From contig NZ_AUEQ01000022.1 in assembly GCF_000426065.1 (NCBI RefSeq), forward strand, positions 1 through 46,299: a stretch of 46,299 nucleotides of DNA, given 5' to 3'. A program made the position numbers and the translations under genes. The DNA is from Mycobacterium sp. URHD0025 (GTDB taxonomy: Bacteria; Actinomycetota; Actinomycetes; Mycobacteriales; Mycobacteriaceae). The notes under the pieces are model-generated. The model worked only from the letters and a program-made list of their open reading frames with translations, ran no database searches and was not told the DNA's origin. Shown here piece after piece: positions 31,655-39,455 of the stretch; the first letter of the stretch is position 1; the number at the start of each line of letters is the position of its first letter.

Positions 31655-33304
31655 ATGACTGACGGCCCCCTGATCGTGCAGTCCGACAAGACGGTGCTGC
31701 TCGAGGTCGACCATGAGCAGGCCGGGGCGGCGCGTGCCGCCATCGCACCGTTCGCCGAGCTCGAACGCGCCCCCGAACACGTGCACACCTACCGCATCAC
31801 CCCACTGGCGCTGTGGAACGCCCGCGCGGCCGGCCACGACGCCGAGCAGGTGGTCGATGCGCTGGTCAGCTTCTCGCGGTACCCGGTGCCCCAGCCGCTG
31901 CTCGTCGACATCGTCGACACCATGGCCCGTTACGGGCGCCTGCAGCTGGTCAAGCACCCCGCACACGGGTTGACCCTGGTCAGCCTGGACCGTGCGGTGC
32001 TGGAAGAGGTGCTCCGCAACAAGAAGATCGCCCCGATGCTGGGCGCCCGCCTCGACGACGACACCGTGATCGTGCACAACAGCGAGCGCGGCCGCGTCAA
32101 ACAGATGCTGCTCAAGATCGGTTGGCCGGCCGAGGACCTGGCCGGCTACGTCGACGGCGAAGCCCACCCGATCTCGCTGGCCCAGGACGGCTGGCAGCTG
32201 CGCGACTACCAGGAGATGGCCACCGACTCATTCTGGGCGGGCGGCTCGGGTGTGGTGGTGCTGCCCTGTGGTGCCGGTAAGACCCTGGTCGGGGCAGCCG
32301 CGATGGCCAAGGCCGGCGCGACGACGCTGATCCTGGTCACCAACACCGTGGCCGGGCGGCAGTGGAAGCGCGAGCTGGTGGCCCGCACCTCGCTGACCGA
32401 GGACGAGATCGGCGAGTACTCGGGTGAGAAGAAGGAGATCCGGCCGGTCACCATCGCGACATACCAGGTGATCACCCGCCGCACCAAGGGCGAGTACAAG
32501 CATCTCGAGTTGTTCGACAGCCGTGACTGGGGGTTGATCATCTACGACGAGGTGCACCTGCTGCCGGCACCGGTGTTCCGGATGACGGCCGATCTGCAGT
32601 CCCGGCGCCGGCTGGGCCTGACCGCGACGCTGATCCGCGAGGACGGCCGCGAAGGCGATGTGTTCTCGCTGATCGGGCCGAAGCGCTATGACGCACCGTG
32701 GAAGGACATCGAAGCCCAGGGCTGGATCGCCCCCGCCGAGTGCATCGAGGTGCGGGTGACGATGACCGACAACGAGCGGATGCTTTACGCCACCTCTGAA
32801 CCGGAGGAACGCTACAAGCTGTGCTCGACGGTGCACACCAAGATCGCGGTGGTCCGCTCGATCCTGGAACGCCACCCCGGCGAACCGACCCTGGTCATCG
32901 GCGCCTACCTGGACCAGCTGGAAGAGCTGGGCGAGGAACTGAACGCCCCGGTGATCCAGGGGTCAACGAAGAACTCGGAGCGCGAAGCGCTGTTCGACGC
33001 ATTCCGTCGCGGCGAGATCTCCACTCTGGTGGTGTCGAAGGTGGCCAACTTCTCCATCGACCTACCGGAAGCCTCTGTGGCCGTTCAGGTTTCGGGGACC
33101 TTCGGATCTCGCCAGGAAGAGGCTCAGCGGCTGGGCCGGCTGTTGCGGCCCAAGGCCAACGGCGGTGGCGCGGTGTTCTACTCCGTCGTCTCGCGTGATT
33201 CCCTGGATGCGGAGTACGCCGCGCACCGGCAACGTTTCCTGGCCGAGCAGGGTTACGGCTACGTCATCAAGGACGCCGACGATCTGTTGGGCCCGGCGAT
33301 CTAG
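31655..33304 (+). CDS. ercc3: XPB/Ercc3 family DNA repair helicase
   Basis: A 549-residue superfamily 2, 3'-to-5' DNA helicase like eukaryotic XPB. An N-terminal damage-recognition-like region (about 1-175) precedes helicase domain 1: motif I LPCGAGKT near residue 203, motif II DEVH at 298-301 and motif III TAT at 323. The XPB-specific RED motif follows at about 328-330 (IREDGREGD). Domain 2 has KVANFSIDLPEA and motif VI EEAQRLGRLLRPK near 488. All key residues are present. Start ATG 31655; the 132-base gap before it shows no strong terminator. Its stop is 12 bases from the 42-bp repeat that begins the DUF559 cassette. Confidence 0.95.
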   Translation: MTDGPLIVQSDKTVLLEVDHEQAGAARAAIAPFAELERAPEHVHTYRITPLALWNARAAGHDAEQVVDALVSFSRYPVPQPLLVDIVDTMARYGRLQLVKHPAHGLTLVSLDRAVLEEVLRNKKIAPMLGARLDDDTVIVHNSERGRVKQMLLKIGWPAEDLAGYVDGEAHPISLAQDGWQLRDYQEMATDSFWAGGSGVVVLPCGAGKTLVGAAAMAKAGATTLILVTNTVAGRQWKRELVARTSLTEDEIGEYSGEKKEIRPVTIATYQVITRRTKGEYKHLELFDSRDWGLIIYDEVHLLPAPVFRMTADLQSRRRLGLTATLIREDGREGDVFSLIGPKRYDAPWKDIEAQGWIAPAECIEVRVTMTDNERMLYATSEPEERYKLCSTVHTKIAVVRSILERHPGEPTLVIGAYLDQLEELGEELNAPVIQGSTKNSEREALFDAFRRGEISTLVVSKVANFSIDLPEASVAVQVSGTFGSRQEEAQRLGRLLRPKANGGGAVFYSVVSRDSLDAEYAAHRQRFLAEQGYGYVIKDADDLLGPAI

Positions 33305-33316
33305 CCAGGTCCGGCA

Positions 33317-33358
33317 ACGCTGAAGATTGCAGCTACCTGGTGACCACAATCTTCAGCA
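33317..33358. repeat. 42-bp direct repeat flanking the DUF559 gene, left copy
   Basis: Identical base for base to 34378-34419. Inside it GCTGAAGATTG (33319-33329) and CAATCTTCAGC (33347-33357) form a perfect 11-base inverted repeat with a 17-base spacer. Identity stops at once on both sides. It begins 12 bases after the helicase stop codon. Confidence 0.95.
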
Positions 33359-33426
33359 CAACGAGTTATCCACAGGCGCGCGAACAGCTCTGGCGGGCGT
33401 GGCGTCGGGTGTACGACCATGACAGC

Positions 33427-34362
33427 GTGGACCTCGACGAAGCGCTTCGCCAGCAGTCGGGGGTCATCGCGCGTCGACAAGCCCTCGATGCGGGCATGCG
33501 GTCCCACGACATTCGCCGGTTGCTCAGACGCAACGAATGGGCGCGGGTCCACGACGGCATCTATGTGGATCACACCGGACCGTTGACGTGGTTGCAACGA
33601 GCCTGGGCCGCAGTGCTTTACGCAGCTCCGGCAGCACTGTGCCTGGAATCGGCGTTGGAGGACGGAGGCTCGGTGATCCATGTCGCCGTCGGCCGCGGCC
33701 GAGGTGTGCTGGCCGAACCGTACGGAGTGCGGATCCACCATCTCGCACACCTGCAGGAGCGGGTGCTGTGGAATCTCGGACCGCCACGGGTGCGTTTCGA
33801 GGAAGCCGTGCTTGACGTCGCGCGCCAGGCGATATCCGAGTTCGACGCGATTGCGGTGCTGGCCAACGCCTGCCAGTCACGGCGCACCACTGCGCGACGC
33901 ATACTGCTCGCCCTCGACGCTCGCCCGCGGATTCGCCGACGACGCTGGCTGCGGGCCGTGGTGGTCGACATCGCCGAGGGCTCCTGCTCGGTCCTGGAGC
34001 ACGCGTACCTCAATCGCGTGGAGCGGGCGCACGGATTGCCGCCGGCGACTCGACAGAAACGTTCAGCCTCATCAGTGGGTGCCTGCTACCGCGATGCCCA
34101 GTACGGGCAACGGCTCGTGGTGGAACTCGACGGCCTCCTGTTCCATGACTCGGCATCTGCACGGAACAGGGATTTCGAGCGCGATCTCGACGCCGCGGTC
34201 GACGGCCGCTCAACCATCCGCCTGTCGTACCGTCAGGTTTTCGACCGACCATGCCAGACCGCCGCGAAGATCACCCGGGTGATGCGCCGGCACGGGATCA
34301 CGGTGAGCGGCCACTCCTGCGGGCCGGGATGTGAATTCGGCCGCCTCGGTCTCGCTGCCTGA
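33427..34362 (+). CDS. DUF559 (Vsr-like nuclease fold) protein with AbiEi-type N-terminal domain
   Basis: A 311-residue protein of the DUF559 family, which is multicopy in many mycobacteria. The N-terminus (DLDEALRQQSGVIARRQALDAGMRSHDIRRLLRRNEWARVHDGIYVDH) is the winged helix seen in AbiEi-type antitoxins. The C-terminal domain has the restriction-endonuclease-like pattern: Glu 191 (SVLEHAYL), Asp 223 (YRDAQY), Glu 233 and Asp 235 (VVELDGLLFH), then RDFERDLDAA. I chose GTG 33427 because homologues begin MDLDEAL as I recall; the open frame reaches back to 33340, but those 29 codons overlap the 42-bp repeat and look non-coding. The gene is bracketed by identical repeats, which suggests a mobile or exchangeable unit. 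Its cellular role is unknown. Confidence 0.85.
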   Translation: MDLDEALRQQSGVIARRQALDAGMRSHDIRRLLRRNEWARVHDGIYVDHTGPLTWLQRAWAAVLYAAPAALCLESALEDGGSVIHVAVGRGRGVLAEPYGVRIHHLAHLQERVLWNLGPPRVRFEEAVLDVARQAISEFDAIAVLANACQSRRTTARRILLALDARPRIRRRRWLRAVVVDIAEGSCSVLEHAYLNRVERAHGLPPATRQKRSASSVGACYRDAQYGQRLVVELDGLLFHDSASARNRDFERDLDAAVDGRSTIRLSYRQVFDRPCQTAAKITRVMRRHGITVSGHSCGPGCEFGRLGLAA

Positions 34363-34377
34363 CGTGGACAACTGCTT

Positions 34378-34419
34378 ACGCTGAAGATTGCAGCTACCTG
34401 GTGACCACAATCTTCAGCA
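34378..34419. repeat. 42-bp direct repeat flanking the DUF559 gene, right copy
   Basis: Perfect match to 33317-33358 in the same orientation, including the 11-base inverted repeat (34380-34390 with 34408-34418). It lies 15 bases after the DUF559 stop and 14 bases from the stop of the opposing cupin gene. Confidence 0.95.
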
Positions 34420-34433
34420 ATAGCGAATCAGGC

Positions 34434-34787
34434 TCAGGTGTGCGGCCCCATCACCTTCACGACGGTCAGCAGCACCACCGAATCCGCGAGCGCCTGCAGG
34501 CTGTGCCGGGTGCGCGGGATCACGATGTGATCGCCGGGCGAGCCCTCCCAGCTGGCTTCGGAGTTGACCAGTTTCACCCTGCCCTCGATCACCTGCAACG
34601 TGGCTTCACCAGGACTCTCGTGCTCATCGAGCCCGGAGCCCTCGGTCAGCGCGATCAGCGTCTGGCGCAGTTGGTGTTCATGCCCGCCGTAAACCGTGTG
34701 GGCACTGCGTCCGCTGCTGGCCGTGCGGGCTGAAGCCAACTGCTGACGAGCGATCGCGGTGAGCGAGATCTTCTCCATATCCGCCAA
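34434..34787 (-). CDS. cupin domain protein
   Basis: A 117-residue single-domain cupin (small beta-barrel). Cupin motif 1 resembles GLDEHESPGEATLQVIEGRVKL near residue 53 and motif 2 GDHIVIPRTRHSLQALAD near 85; His and Glu residues there could bind a metal. Most such proteins are of unknown function. The start is decided by the ribosome-binding site: AGGAGG at 34801-34796 is 8 bases before TTG 34787, while GTG 34796 abuts it and ATG 34778 is 17 bases away. Confidence 0.85.
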   Translation of the reverse strand: MADMEKISLTAIARQQLASARTASSGRSAHTVYGGHEHQLRQTLIALTEGSGLDEHESPGEATLQVIEGRVKLVNSEASWEGSPGDHIVIPRTRHSLQALADSVVLLTVVKVMGPHT

Positions 34788-34829
34788 TCGTGCCACCTCC
34801 TGTCGGTGAACCGTGAGCGATTTCCCACG

Positions 34830-35534
34830 CTACGCCCGAACGCTCTCTGAGCGTCCGCCGTCGTTGGCACTGGACAACTGAGTCTTCACCTGGCGCGAAA
34901 GTTCATCGGCCAGAATCTCCGGCCGGCCGTCGAGCAGCCCCGCGATCGCCTGGGCCGCCACCAGCGCCGGATCGGTCTTCTGCTCCGGCGGGATGTAGCT
35001 GACCATGTCGGTGTCCATGTATCCGACATGCAGCGCGGCAACGTGAATCCCGCGGGGCGCAAGCTCGGTGCGCAACGCGTCGGTGAGCGCCCACTCGGCG
35101 GCCTTGGCGGCCGAATACGCTCCCGACGTCGGCGCGTGGTACCACGAGAGCACCGACAAGACATTGAGAACCGCTCCGCCGCCGTTCTTTTCGATCACAG
35201 GAACGAACTCGCGGCTCACATTCAAGGTGCCGAAGTAGTGCGTCTCCATCTCCGCGCGAATGTCCTCGATCGGCCCGGTCAGCAGCTGCGCTCGCGTGGA
35301 GATACCGGCGTTGTTCACCAGCACCGTGACGTCGTCCGCGACGGCGGCCGCGCGGCGCACCGACTCCGGATCGGTGATGTCGAGCTGGATCGGTATGGCA
35401 CCTGGCAGATCCACGGTGTCCGGGTTTCGGGCCGCGGCGTACACCTTGGCGCCGCGCGCGAGCAGCTCGGCGGCCAGATGACGCCCCAGCCCGCGGTTGG
35501 CACCGGTAACCAGTGCGGTGATGTTGTTCGTCAT
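34830..35534 (-). CDS. short-chain dehydrogenase/reductase
   Basis: A 234-residue classical SDR with a Rossmann fold. The nucleotide-binding motif TGANRGLGRHLA is at about residues 10-21, NNAG at about 74-77, the catalytic Ser in VLSVLSWYHAP and the Tyr-X3-Lys in YSAAK near residue 140. An arginine after the second strand (AARNP) suggests NADP(H). The substrate is unknown. AGGAGG precedes the ATG. It is divergent from the MFS gene and follows that 151-base gap; the cupin gene lies downstream on the same strand. Confidence 0.93.
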   Translation of the reverse strand: MTNNITALVTGANRGLGRHLAAELLARGAKVYAAARNPDTVDLPGAIPIQLDITDPESVRRAAAVADDVTVLVNNAGISTRAQLLTGPIEDIRAEMETHYFGTLNVSREFVPVIEKNGGGAVLNVLSVLSWYHAPTSGAYSAAKAAEWALTDALRTELAPRGIHVAALHVGYMDTDMVSYIPPEQKTDPALVAAQAIAGLLDGRPEILADELSRQVKTQLSSANDGGRSESVRA

Positions 35535-35685
35535 GGCATCCTCCTGGTGGATTGACGGCTCGGTCGGTGCACCATCTCAACGCGCCGCCTCGCGTCCGCA
35601 GTCCCTGCCGGTGAGAGATACTGCCTTCCACCTGTGAGGCTTTTTGTCGTGGCGCCGACGAATCGAATTGCCACACGATGGGCCG

Positions 35686-36918
35686 ATGCGCACACACGGA
35701 CACGTCGCACGCACCGCGGCGGCGCTGGCATCGGCGATGGGGATCGGCCGCTTCGTCTACACCCCGATCCTGCCGTTGATGTCGGCCCAGGCCGGCCTCA
35801 ACGCCCATGACGCCGCGATCCTCGCGACCGCGAACTACGTCGGCTACCTCGCCGGTGCGCTGGCGGGTTCGATCTCGCCGCGCCTGGCCCGCTCGGTCAC
35901 CGCCTGCCGGGCATGCCTGCTCGCCATGGCCGTCAGCCTGGCGGTAATGCCCTTGTCCACCAACACAATCGAATGGGCCGTGTTACGCGGCGTGGCCGGT
36001 TTCGCCAGCGCGCTGGTGTTCGTCATCGCGGTCAACACCATGCTCGAGCACCTGCACGGGCATCCCGCACACCTGGCCGGGTGGGGCTTCGGCGGGGTCG
36101 GCGCCGGTATCGCGCTGTCAGCGCTGCTGGTGCTGGCCGCCGGCGACTGGAAGGTGGCCTGGTGGGCCTCGGCGGCGGTGGCGGCGCTGCTGGGTGCCTG
36201 CGCGTGGTCCATGCCCGCCTCGCCACACACCGCCACGGCCGCTCCGACCACCGAAACCCGGCCGGCCCACGGGCCGTTCGCGTTGCTGCTCACCGGCTAC
36301 ACGCTCGAAGGCGTCGGCTACATCATCGCCGGCACCTTCCTCGTGGCGGCCGTCGCGCAGGGTGCACCGGGCTGGCTGGGCGGGAGCACCTGGCTCGTCG
36401 TGGGGCTTGCCACGGTGCCCTCGGCGGCACTGTGGGCGGCGTTGAGCAGCCGATGGTCGCATCCGGCGCTCCTCGTCGTGGCCCTGGCCCTGCAGGCCGT
36501 GGGGATCGCCGTGGCCGGCGCGGTCGGCGGGGTCACGGCCGCATTGGTGGGCGCGGTGCTGTTCGGCGGAACCTTCATCGGTGTCAGCACGCTGGCGCTG
36601 GCGGCAGGCAGGCTGTTGCGGTATCCGCGCGCCGTCGCCCTGCTCACCGCCGGATATTCAGTGGGCCAGATCCTCGGGCCGTTGATGGTGGCACCGCTGT
36701 TGCACCGCGGTTTCGCACCCGCCCTTCTCGTGGGCGCCGTCGTGGTGCTAGCCGCCGCGGTGGTGTGCGGGGTGATGCGGATCGTCTTCCGGCAGCCAGA
36801 CATCGGGGGCGTCCAGCCCGAGATCGCCTATACCGCGGGTGAACTCGTCGACGACGGCGAGCACGGCCGGGACGGTCTCATCACGACGCCACACCAACGA
36901 CCAGGTCCACAACGGTGA
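35686..36918 (+). CDS. YbfB/YjiJ family MFS transporter
   Basis: A 410-residue MFS protein with about 12 transmembrane segments. The lead-in ARTAAALASAMGIGRFVYTPILPLM is the hallmark of the YbfB/YjiJ group (GxGRFxYTPxLP). Substrate unknown. ATG 35686 is the better start; an upstream in-frame ATG would add 14 polar residues. The last about 57 codons (VFRQPDIGGVQPEIAYTAGELVDDGEHG to the end) overlap, antisense, the 3' end of the LysR gene by 171 bases, so the natural C-terminus may once have been shorter. Confidence 0.9.
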   Translation: MRTHGHVARTAAALASAMGIGRFVYTPILPLMSAQAGLNAHDAAILATANYVGYLAGALAGSISPRLARSVTACRACLLAMAVSLAVMPLSTNTIEWAVLRGVAGFASALVFVIAVNTMLEHLHGHPAHLAGWGFGGVGAGIALSALLVLAAGDWKVAWWASAAVAALLGACAWSMPASPHTATAAPTTETRPAHGPFALLLTGYTLEGVGYIIAGTFLVAAVAQGAPGWLGGSTWLVVGLATVPSAALWAALSSRWSHPALLVVALALQAVGIAVAGAVGGVTAALVGAVLFGGTFIGVSTLALAAGRLLRYPRAVALLTAGYSVGQILGPLMVAPLLHRGFAPALLVGAVVVLAAAVVCGVMRIVFRQPDIGGVQPEIAYTAGELVDDGEHGRDGLITTPHQRPGPQR

Positions 36919-37680
36919 CGGGGACACCACCGGGCGGCGGACCAGTCCCGTGGGCAACGCGGCGTCCTGTCCCTTGGGGTTGTTGAGGACCGGGCGGCGC
37001 AGCCGCCGGACATGCTCGAAGAACGTGGGACCGGTGACGCCGCCGTCATCGGTCCGCAGGACCGGCGCACCGACCGCTGTGGCGAATTGTTCGCCATAGG
37101 TGTTCCAGGAAGACCAACTCGCCGCGTCCGTGTCGATCAGCACCGTGGTGTCGCGGGCACTGACCGGTGATTCGTCGCTGCCCGTGCACAGGGCGTACAG
37201 CCGGTCCACCCCGATCAGCCTGGCCTGCAAAGACAGCGAGTCCAGGTCACGGTTCTGCACCCAGCAGATCGCGAGATCGAGGCTGCCGTCGGCGACCCGG
37301 GCCGCCTGGGTGTGCGACGGCATCACCCAGGTGTCCACCCGGACCTGGGCCACGCCCGCGGCCCGGTCGGCCCAATCTGTCGGGCACCAGTTCACATACC
37401 CCATCCGTACCGGATCCGAGGATGCCAAACCGTGTGCGCGCCTGCGTAATTCATCAGCCTGCTGGATCAGGGACCGCGCCTCCGGCAGCAATGCACTGCC
37501 GGCCTGCGTCAACGCCACCGAGCGCCGGTCACGGTCGAACAGCGTGACCTTGAGATCGCGTTCCAGCGCCTTGATCTGTTGGGACAGCGACGGACCGGCG
37601 ATCCGCAGCCGCTCGGCCGCGCGCCCGAAGTTCAGCTCCTCGGCGACGGTCACGAAGTACCGCAACTGGCGCAATTCCAC
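36748..37680 (-). CDS. LysR family transcriptional regulator
   Basis: A 310-residue LysR-type regulator. The helix-turn-helix lies at residues about 1-60 (MELRQLRYFVTVAEELNFGRAAERLRIAGPSLSQQIKALERDLKVTLFDRDRR), followed by a periplasmic-binding-like effector domain. The C-terminal tail (DVWLPEDDPHHPAHHRGG) is antisense to the end of the MFS gene. It starts with GTG 37680 and is divergent from an SDR gene, the usual arrangement for a LysR regulator and its target. Confidence 0.92.
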   Translation of the reverse strand: MELRQLRYFVTVAEELNFGRAAERLRIAGPSLSQQIKALERDLKVTLFDRDRRSVALTQAGSALLPEARSLIQQADELRRRAHGLASSDPVRMGYVNWCPTDWADRAAGVAQVRVDTWVMPSHTQAARVADGSLDLAICWVQNRDLDSLSLQARLIGVDRLYALCTGSDESPVSARDTTVLIDTDAASWSSWNTYGEQFATAVGAPVLRTDDGGVTGPTFFEHVRRLRRPVLNNPKGQDAALPTGLVRRPVVSPSPLWTWSLVWRRDETVPAVLAVVDEFTRGIGDLGLDAPDVWLPEDDPHHPAHHRGG

Positions 37681-37701
37681 CCGACGAGCGTATTAGGCGC
37701 A

Positions 37702-37722
37702 AGCTATCAACAATGAGCTATC
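37702..37722. promoter_or_regulatory. candidate LysR-type operator
   Basis: AGCTATC occurs twice (37702-37708 and 37716-37722) as a direct repeat with 14-base period in the 125-base gap between the divergent LysR and SDR genes. Position fits a regulator binding site, but it does not show a clean T-N11-A palindrome. Confidence 0.3.
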
Positions 37723-37805
37723 CCGTCACATAAGCCGGAGATCACTGCGCTCGGGGATGCGTTGAGCAGTACATCAGACCGGAAACAAGAGAAGGGTCCA
37801 CCCCC

Positions 37806-38519
37806 ATGAGCACCACACCACACGTCGCAGTCATCACCGGCGCCTCCCAGGGCATCGGCGAAGCGCTGGTCGCGGGTTATCGCAAGCTGGGCTACGCCGT
37901 CGTCGCCAACTCCCGCAACATCGGCGAGAGCGACGACCCGATGGTGCTGGCCGTACCCGGCGACATCGGGCAGCCCGGCGTGGGCAAGCAACTGATCGAC
38001 GCCGCGATCGAGCGCTTCGGCCGCGTCGACACCATCGTGAACAACGCCGGCATCTTCATCGCCAAGCCCTTCACCGAGTACACCGACGACGACTACGACG
38101 CCGTCACCGGAGTCAACCAGCGAGGCTTCTTCGAACTGACCCGCGCCGGGATCGCCGCGATCGAATCGCACGGCGAAGGCGGACACGTGGTCAGCATCTC
38201 CACAAGCCTCGTCGACCACGCCAACTCGCAGGTGCCCTCGGTATTGGCATCCCTGACAAAAGGTGGCCTGAACGCCGCGACCAAAGCGCTGGCCATCGAA
38301 TACGCGTCGCGTGGCATCCGCGCCAACGCCGTCGCGTTGGGCACCATCCGCACCCCGATGCACGCACCCGAAACCCACGAATTCCTGTCGGCGCTGCATC
38401 CGGTCGGTCACATGGGCGATATCGATGATGTGGTCGACGCGGTGCTGTACTTGGAGCGGGCCGGATTCGTCACCGGCGACATCCTGCATGTGGACGGAGG
38501 CCAGAGTGCCGGACATTGA
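37806..38519 (+). CDS. SDR family oxidoreductase
   Basis: A 237-residue short-chain dehydrogenase. Motifs: TGASQGIGEALV at about residues 10-21, NNAGIF near 78, Ser in VVSISTSL near 129. The usual catalytic tyrosine position is odd: where YxxxK is expected the protein reads VLASLTKGG, so the lysine is kept but Tyr is replaced. It ends with the C-terminal GFVTGDILHVDGG, typical of the family. The missing Tyr may mean altered or lost activity. It overlaps the next gene by 14 bases and is divergent from the LysR gene, its probable regulator. Confidence 0.9.
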   Translation: MSTTPHVAVITGASQGIGEALVAGYRKLGYAVVANSRNIGESDDPMVLAVPGDIGQPGVGKQLIDAAIERFGRVDTIVNNAGIFIAKPFTEYTDDDYDAVTGVNQRGFFELTRAGIAAIESHGEGGHVVSISTSLVDHANSQVPSVLASLTKGGLNAATKALAIEYASRGIRANAVALGTIRTPMHAPETHEFLSALHPVGHMGDIDDVVDAVLYLERAGFVTGDILHVDGGQSAGH

Positions 38520-38880
38520 GGAGGGCACGGCGGCGATCCTTCGTCACGTCCTCGACGAGTGGCGGGCCGGCATCGCCGCCCACGATCCCCAGCGGGTGGC
38601 CGCGGTGTTCGCCGACGACGCGATCTTCCAGGGGTTGCGTCCCTACAGCGTGGGCCGGCAGGGGGTGTTCGACTACTACGAGTCGCAGCCGGTGGGCCTC
38701 ACCGTCGACTACCGGATCGATGAGACGCGCCGGCCCGCCGACAACGTGGTGCTCGGTTATCTCCGCGCAGACTTCACGCGGCCCGACGGCACGAGGATCC
38801 CGCTGAACCTCAGCGTTCTGGCCACCCGTGACGACGACTGGCGCATCGCGCACTATCAGGTGTCAGCGGTGCCCGACTGA
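38506..38880 (+). CDS. SnoaL-like/nuclear transport factor 2-fold protein
   Basis: A 124-residue NTF2-like protein (SgcJ/EcaC oxidoreductase or SnoaL-type): LDEWRAGIAAHDPQRVAAVFADDAIFQGLRPYSVGRQGVFDYYESQP then a beta sheet ending DDDWRIAHYQVSAVP. These small alpha+beta barrels act as isomerases, hydrolases or binding proteins; the role here is unknown. GTG 38506 is set by GGAGG 6 bases upstream and overlaps the SDR gene by 14 bases, so the two proteins probably work together. Confidence 0.85.
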   Translation: MPDIEEGTAAILRHVLDEWRAGIAAHDPQRVAAVFADDAIFQGLRPYSVGRQGVFDYYESQPVGLTVDYRIDETRRPADNVVLGYLRADFTRPDGTRIPLNLSVLATRDDDWRIAHYQVSAVPD

Positions 38881-38932
38881 GGGCAACTCAGCGCCGCGTG
38901 GGCATCACCACGATGCCCACGCGGGCCGAAGA

Positions 38933-39391
38933 TCAAATCACCCTGAGTGAATCTCCGTCGTATCCGAACCGGGACCGCAATTGGACCAGCAGGCGCTCGG
39001 CCTCGGAGATACGCGCGTGTAGCCGCACCAGTGCTTCCGGCATCGGCGCATCGGCCACTCGGCTTCGTTCCCTGACCCGCCGCCACCGCAGTTCGGTGGC
39101 GGCGAGATTCGCCCGCAGCTCGGCGATTTCGCCGAGCAGGATGTCTTCGAACAGCCGCGACTGGGCAATGTCGGCGCTGTGCACGGGCCTGGAACAGTCG
39201 GCCGCCGCAGTCGCGCGGCAAACCACGCGCGACAAGGGGTTGAACACCGCGGCCGAATCGGCCCCGACCGTCAGAGCGGAGATGCTTCCGCTCCCGAACT
39301 CCCGTGATATCAGCGTCACGTGGGAATCATGGAGCAGGTCACGATGCCAAGCCACCACACAGGCGTCACCCGACGTACCGCCTCTGGTCAT
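38933..39391 (-). CDS. hypothetical protein with C-terminal helical region
   Basis: About 152 residues from ATG 39391 (or 164 from GTG 39427). The N-terminal half is small and Ser/Ala-rich without a clear domain. The C-terminal half (LFEDILLGEIAELRANLAATELRWRRVRERSRV, then EALVRLHARISEAERLLVQLRSRFG) is strongly amphipathic and probably a two-helix coiled coil. Third-position GC in that half is high, supporting real coding. I do not recognise the family. It lies 64 bases downstream of the LLM oxidoreductase gene on the same strand. Confidence 0.55.
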   Translation of the reverse strand: MTRGGTSGDACVVAWHRDLLHDSHVTLISREFGSGSISALTVGADSAAVFNPLSRVVCRATAAADCSRPVHSADIAQSRLFEDILLGEIAELRANLAATELRWRRVRERSRVADAPMPEALVRLHARISEAERLLVQLRSRFGYDGDSLRVI

Positions 39392-39455
39392 CTGGCGGTT
39401 ACCCGATGTACCTTTGACGGCCTTCACGCCGGCCGGCTCTTCGCAGCTTCAGCGC

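Noticed and set aside
33340..33426. Upstream 29-codon extension of the DUF559 protein
   Set aside because: It overlaps the 42-bp repeat, contains no family sequence, and homologues begin at the DLDEAL block.
34401..34733. 110-codon open frame starting in the right 42-bp repeat
   Set aside because: It lies antisense to the cupin gene and starts with MTTIFS only because the repeat duplicates that sequence.
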